Of a DNA stretch of 20,846 bases, positions 20,822-20,846 are shown one piece after another. The notes below the pieces were generated by a model. The model saw only the letters and a list, made by a program, of their open reading frames with translations. It did not search any database and was not told the origin of the DNA. Both the position numbers and the translations under genes were made by a program. The stretch covers positions 1 to 20,846 of the IMG/VR virus record IMGVR_UViG_3300047560_000855; one strand, given 5' to 3'. This stretch comes from a virus. Each line of letters starts with the position of its first letter. Position 1 is the first letter of the stretch.

Positions 20822-20846
20822 GTGATATTGGAAGAGTGATTAACTC

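Overview
The window looks like part of a tailed-phage genome of the T4-like (myovirus) type. It holds a family B replicative DNA polymerase whose C-terminus resembles the T4 clamp-binding tail, a gp45-like sliding clamp directly downstream of it, a DsbA-like small DNA-binding protein, a very long repetitive tail-fibre protein, and several upstream motifs resembling the T4 late promoter (GATAAATA/CTAAATA). All 23 gene calls (one of them a weak micro-ORF) are on the minus strand, tightly packed, often with ATGA or TAATG overlaps. Near-consensus sigma70-type promoters (TTGACA with 16-17 bp spacers, often extended -10) suggest a host with ordinary bacterial sigma70, probably proteobacterial; the host cannot be named. 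The polymerase between motifs A and C looks more like marine/freshwater T4-like phages than T4 itself (family impression, not a search). No tRNA, CRISPR array, IS element or integrase was seen, and no gene-free stretch exceeds 300 bases.

In transcription order (right to left): (1) 20.8-17.0 kb, a protein-quality module: a zinc-finger-less DnaJ, a ClpA-type two-AAA+ unfoldase that keeps an IGF loop where ClpA docks on ClpP, and an unknown 237-residue protein. Its promoter carries a perfect 18-bp palindrome filling the -35/-10 spacer. (2) 17.0-16.3 kb, small probable virion proteins ending at a clear intrinsic terminator. (3) 16.2-13.4 kb, a GT-A glycosyltransferase, a second intrinsic terminator, a papain-like cysteine peptidase and a pol-beta-fold nucleotidyltransferase. 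(4) 13.4-7.8 kb, a 67-residue protein, the 1285-residue tail-fibre-like protein, a basic protein with a duplicated motif, a Dps ferritin with intact ferroxidase residues, and a protein whose N-terminus resembles a capsid-targeting propeptide. (5) 7.81-7.65 kb, a non-coding segment with contiguous hairpins, one sharing 16 nt with 23S rRNA helix 69 and its 3' flank. (6) 7.6-3.0 kb, the replication block: DsbA-like protein, an unknown, DNA polymerase, sliding clamp, conserved unknowns. (7) 3.0-0 kb, small unknowns, a cytidylyltransferase-type nucleotidyltransferase, S-adenosylmethionine synthetase and a UV damage endonuclease cut by the window edge.

Together the window combines core replication functions with host-takeover and metabolic genes: SAM supply, protein unfolding aimed possibly at host ClpP, DNA protection (Dps), UV repair and surface glycosylation. 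The most unusual signals are the DnaJ-ClpA module with its palindromic promoter, a repeated near-leaderless start architecture (TAAATA motif 4-7 nt from the ATG), the 23S-like hairpin cluster, phage MetK and Dps, and a 103-bp perfect repeat in the fibre gene.
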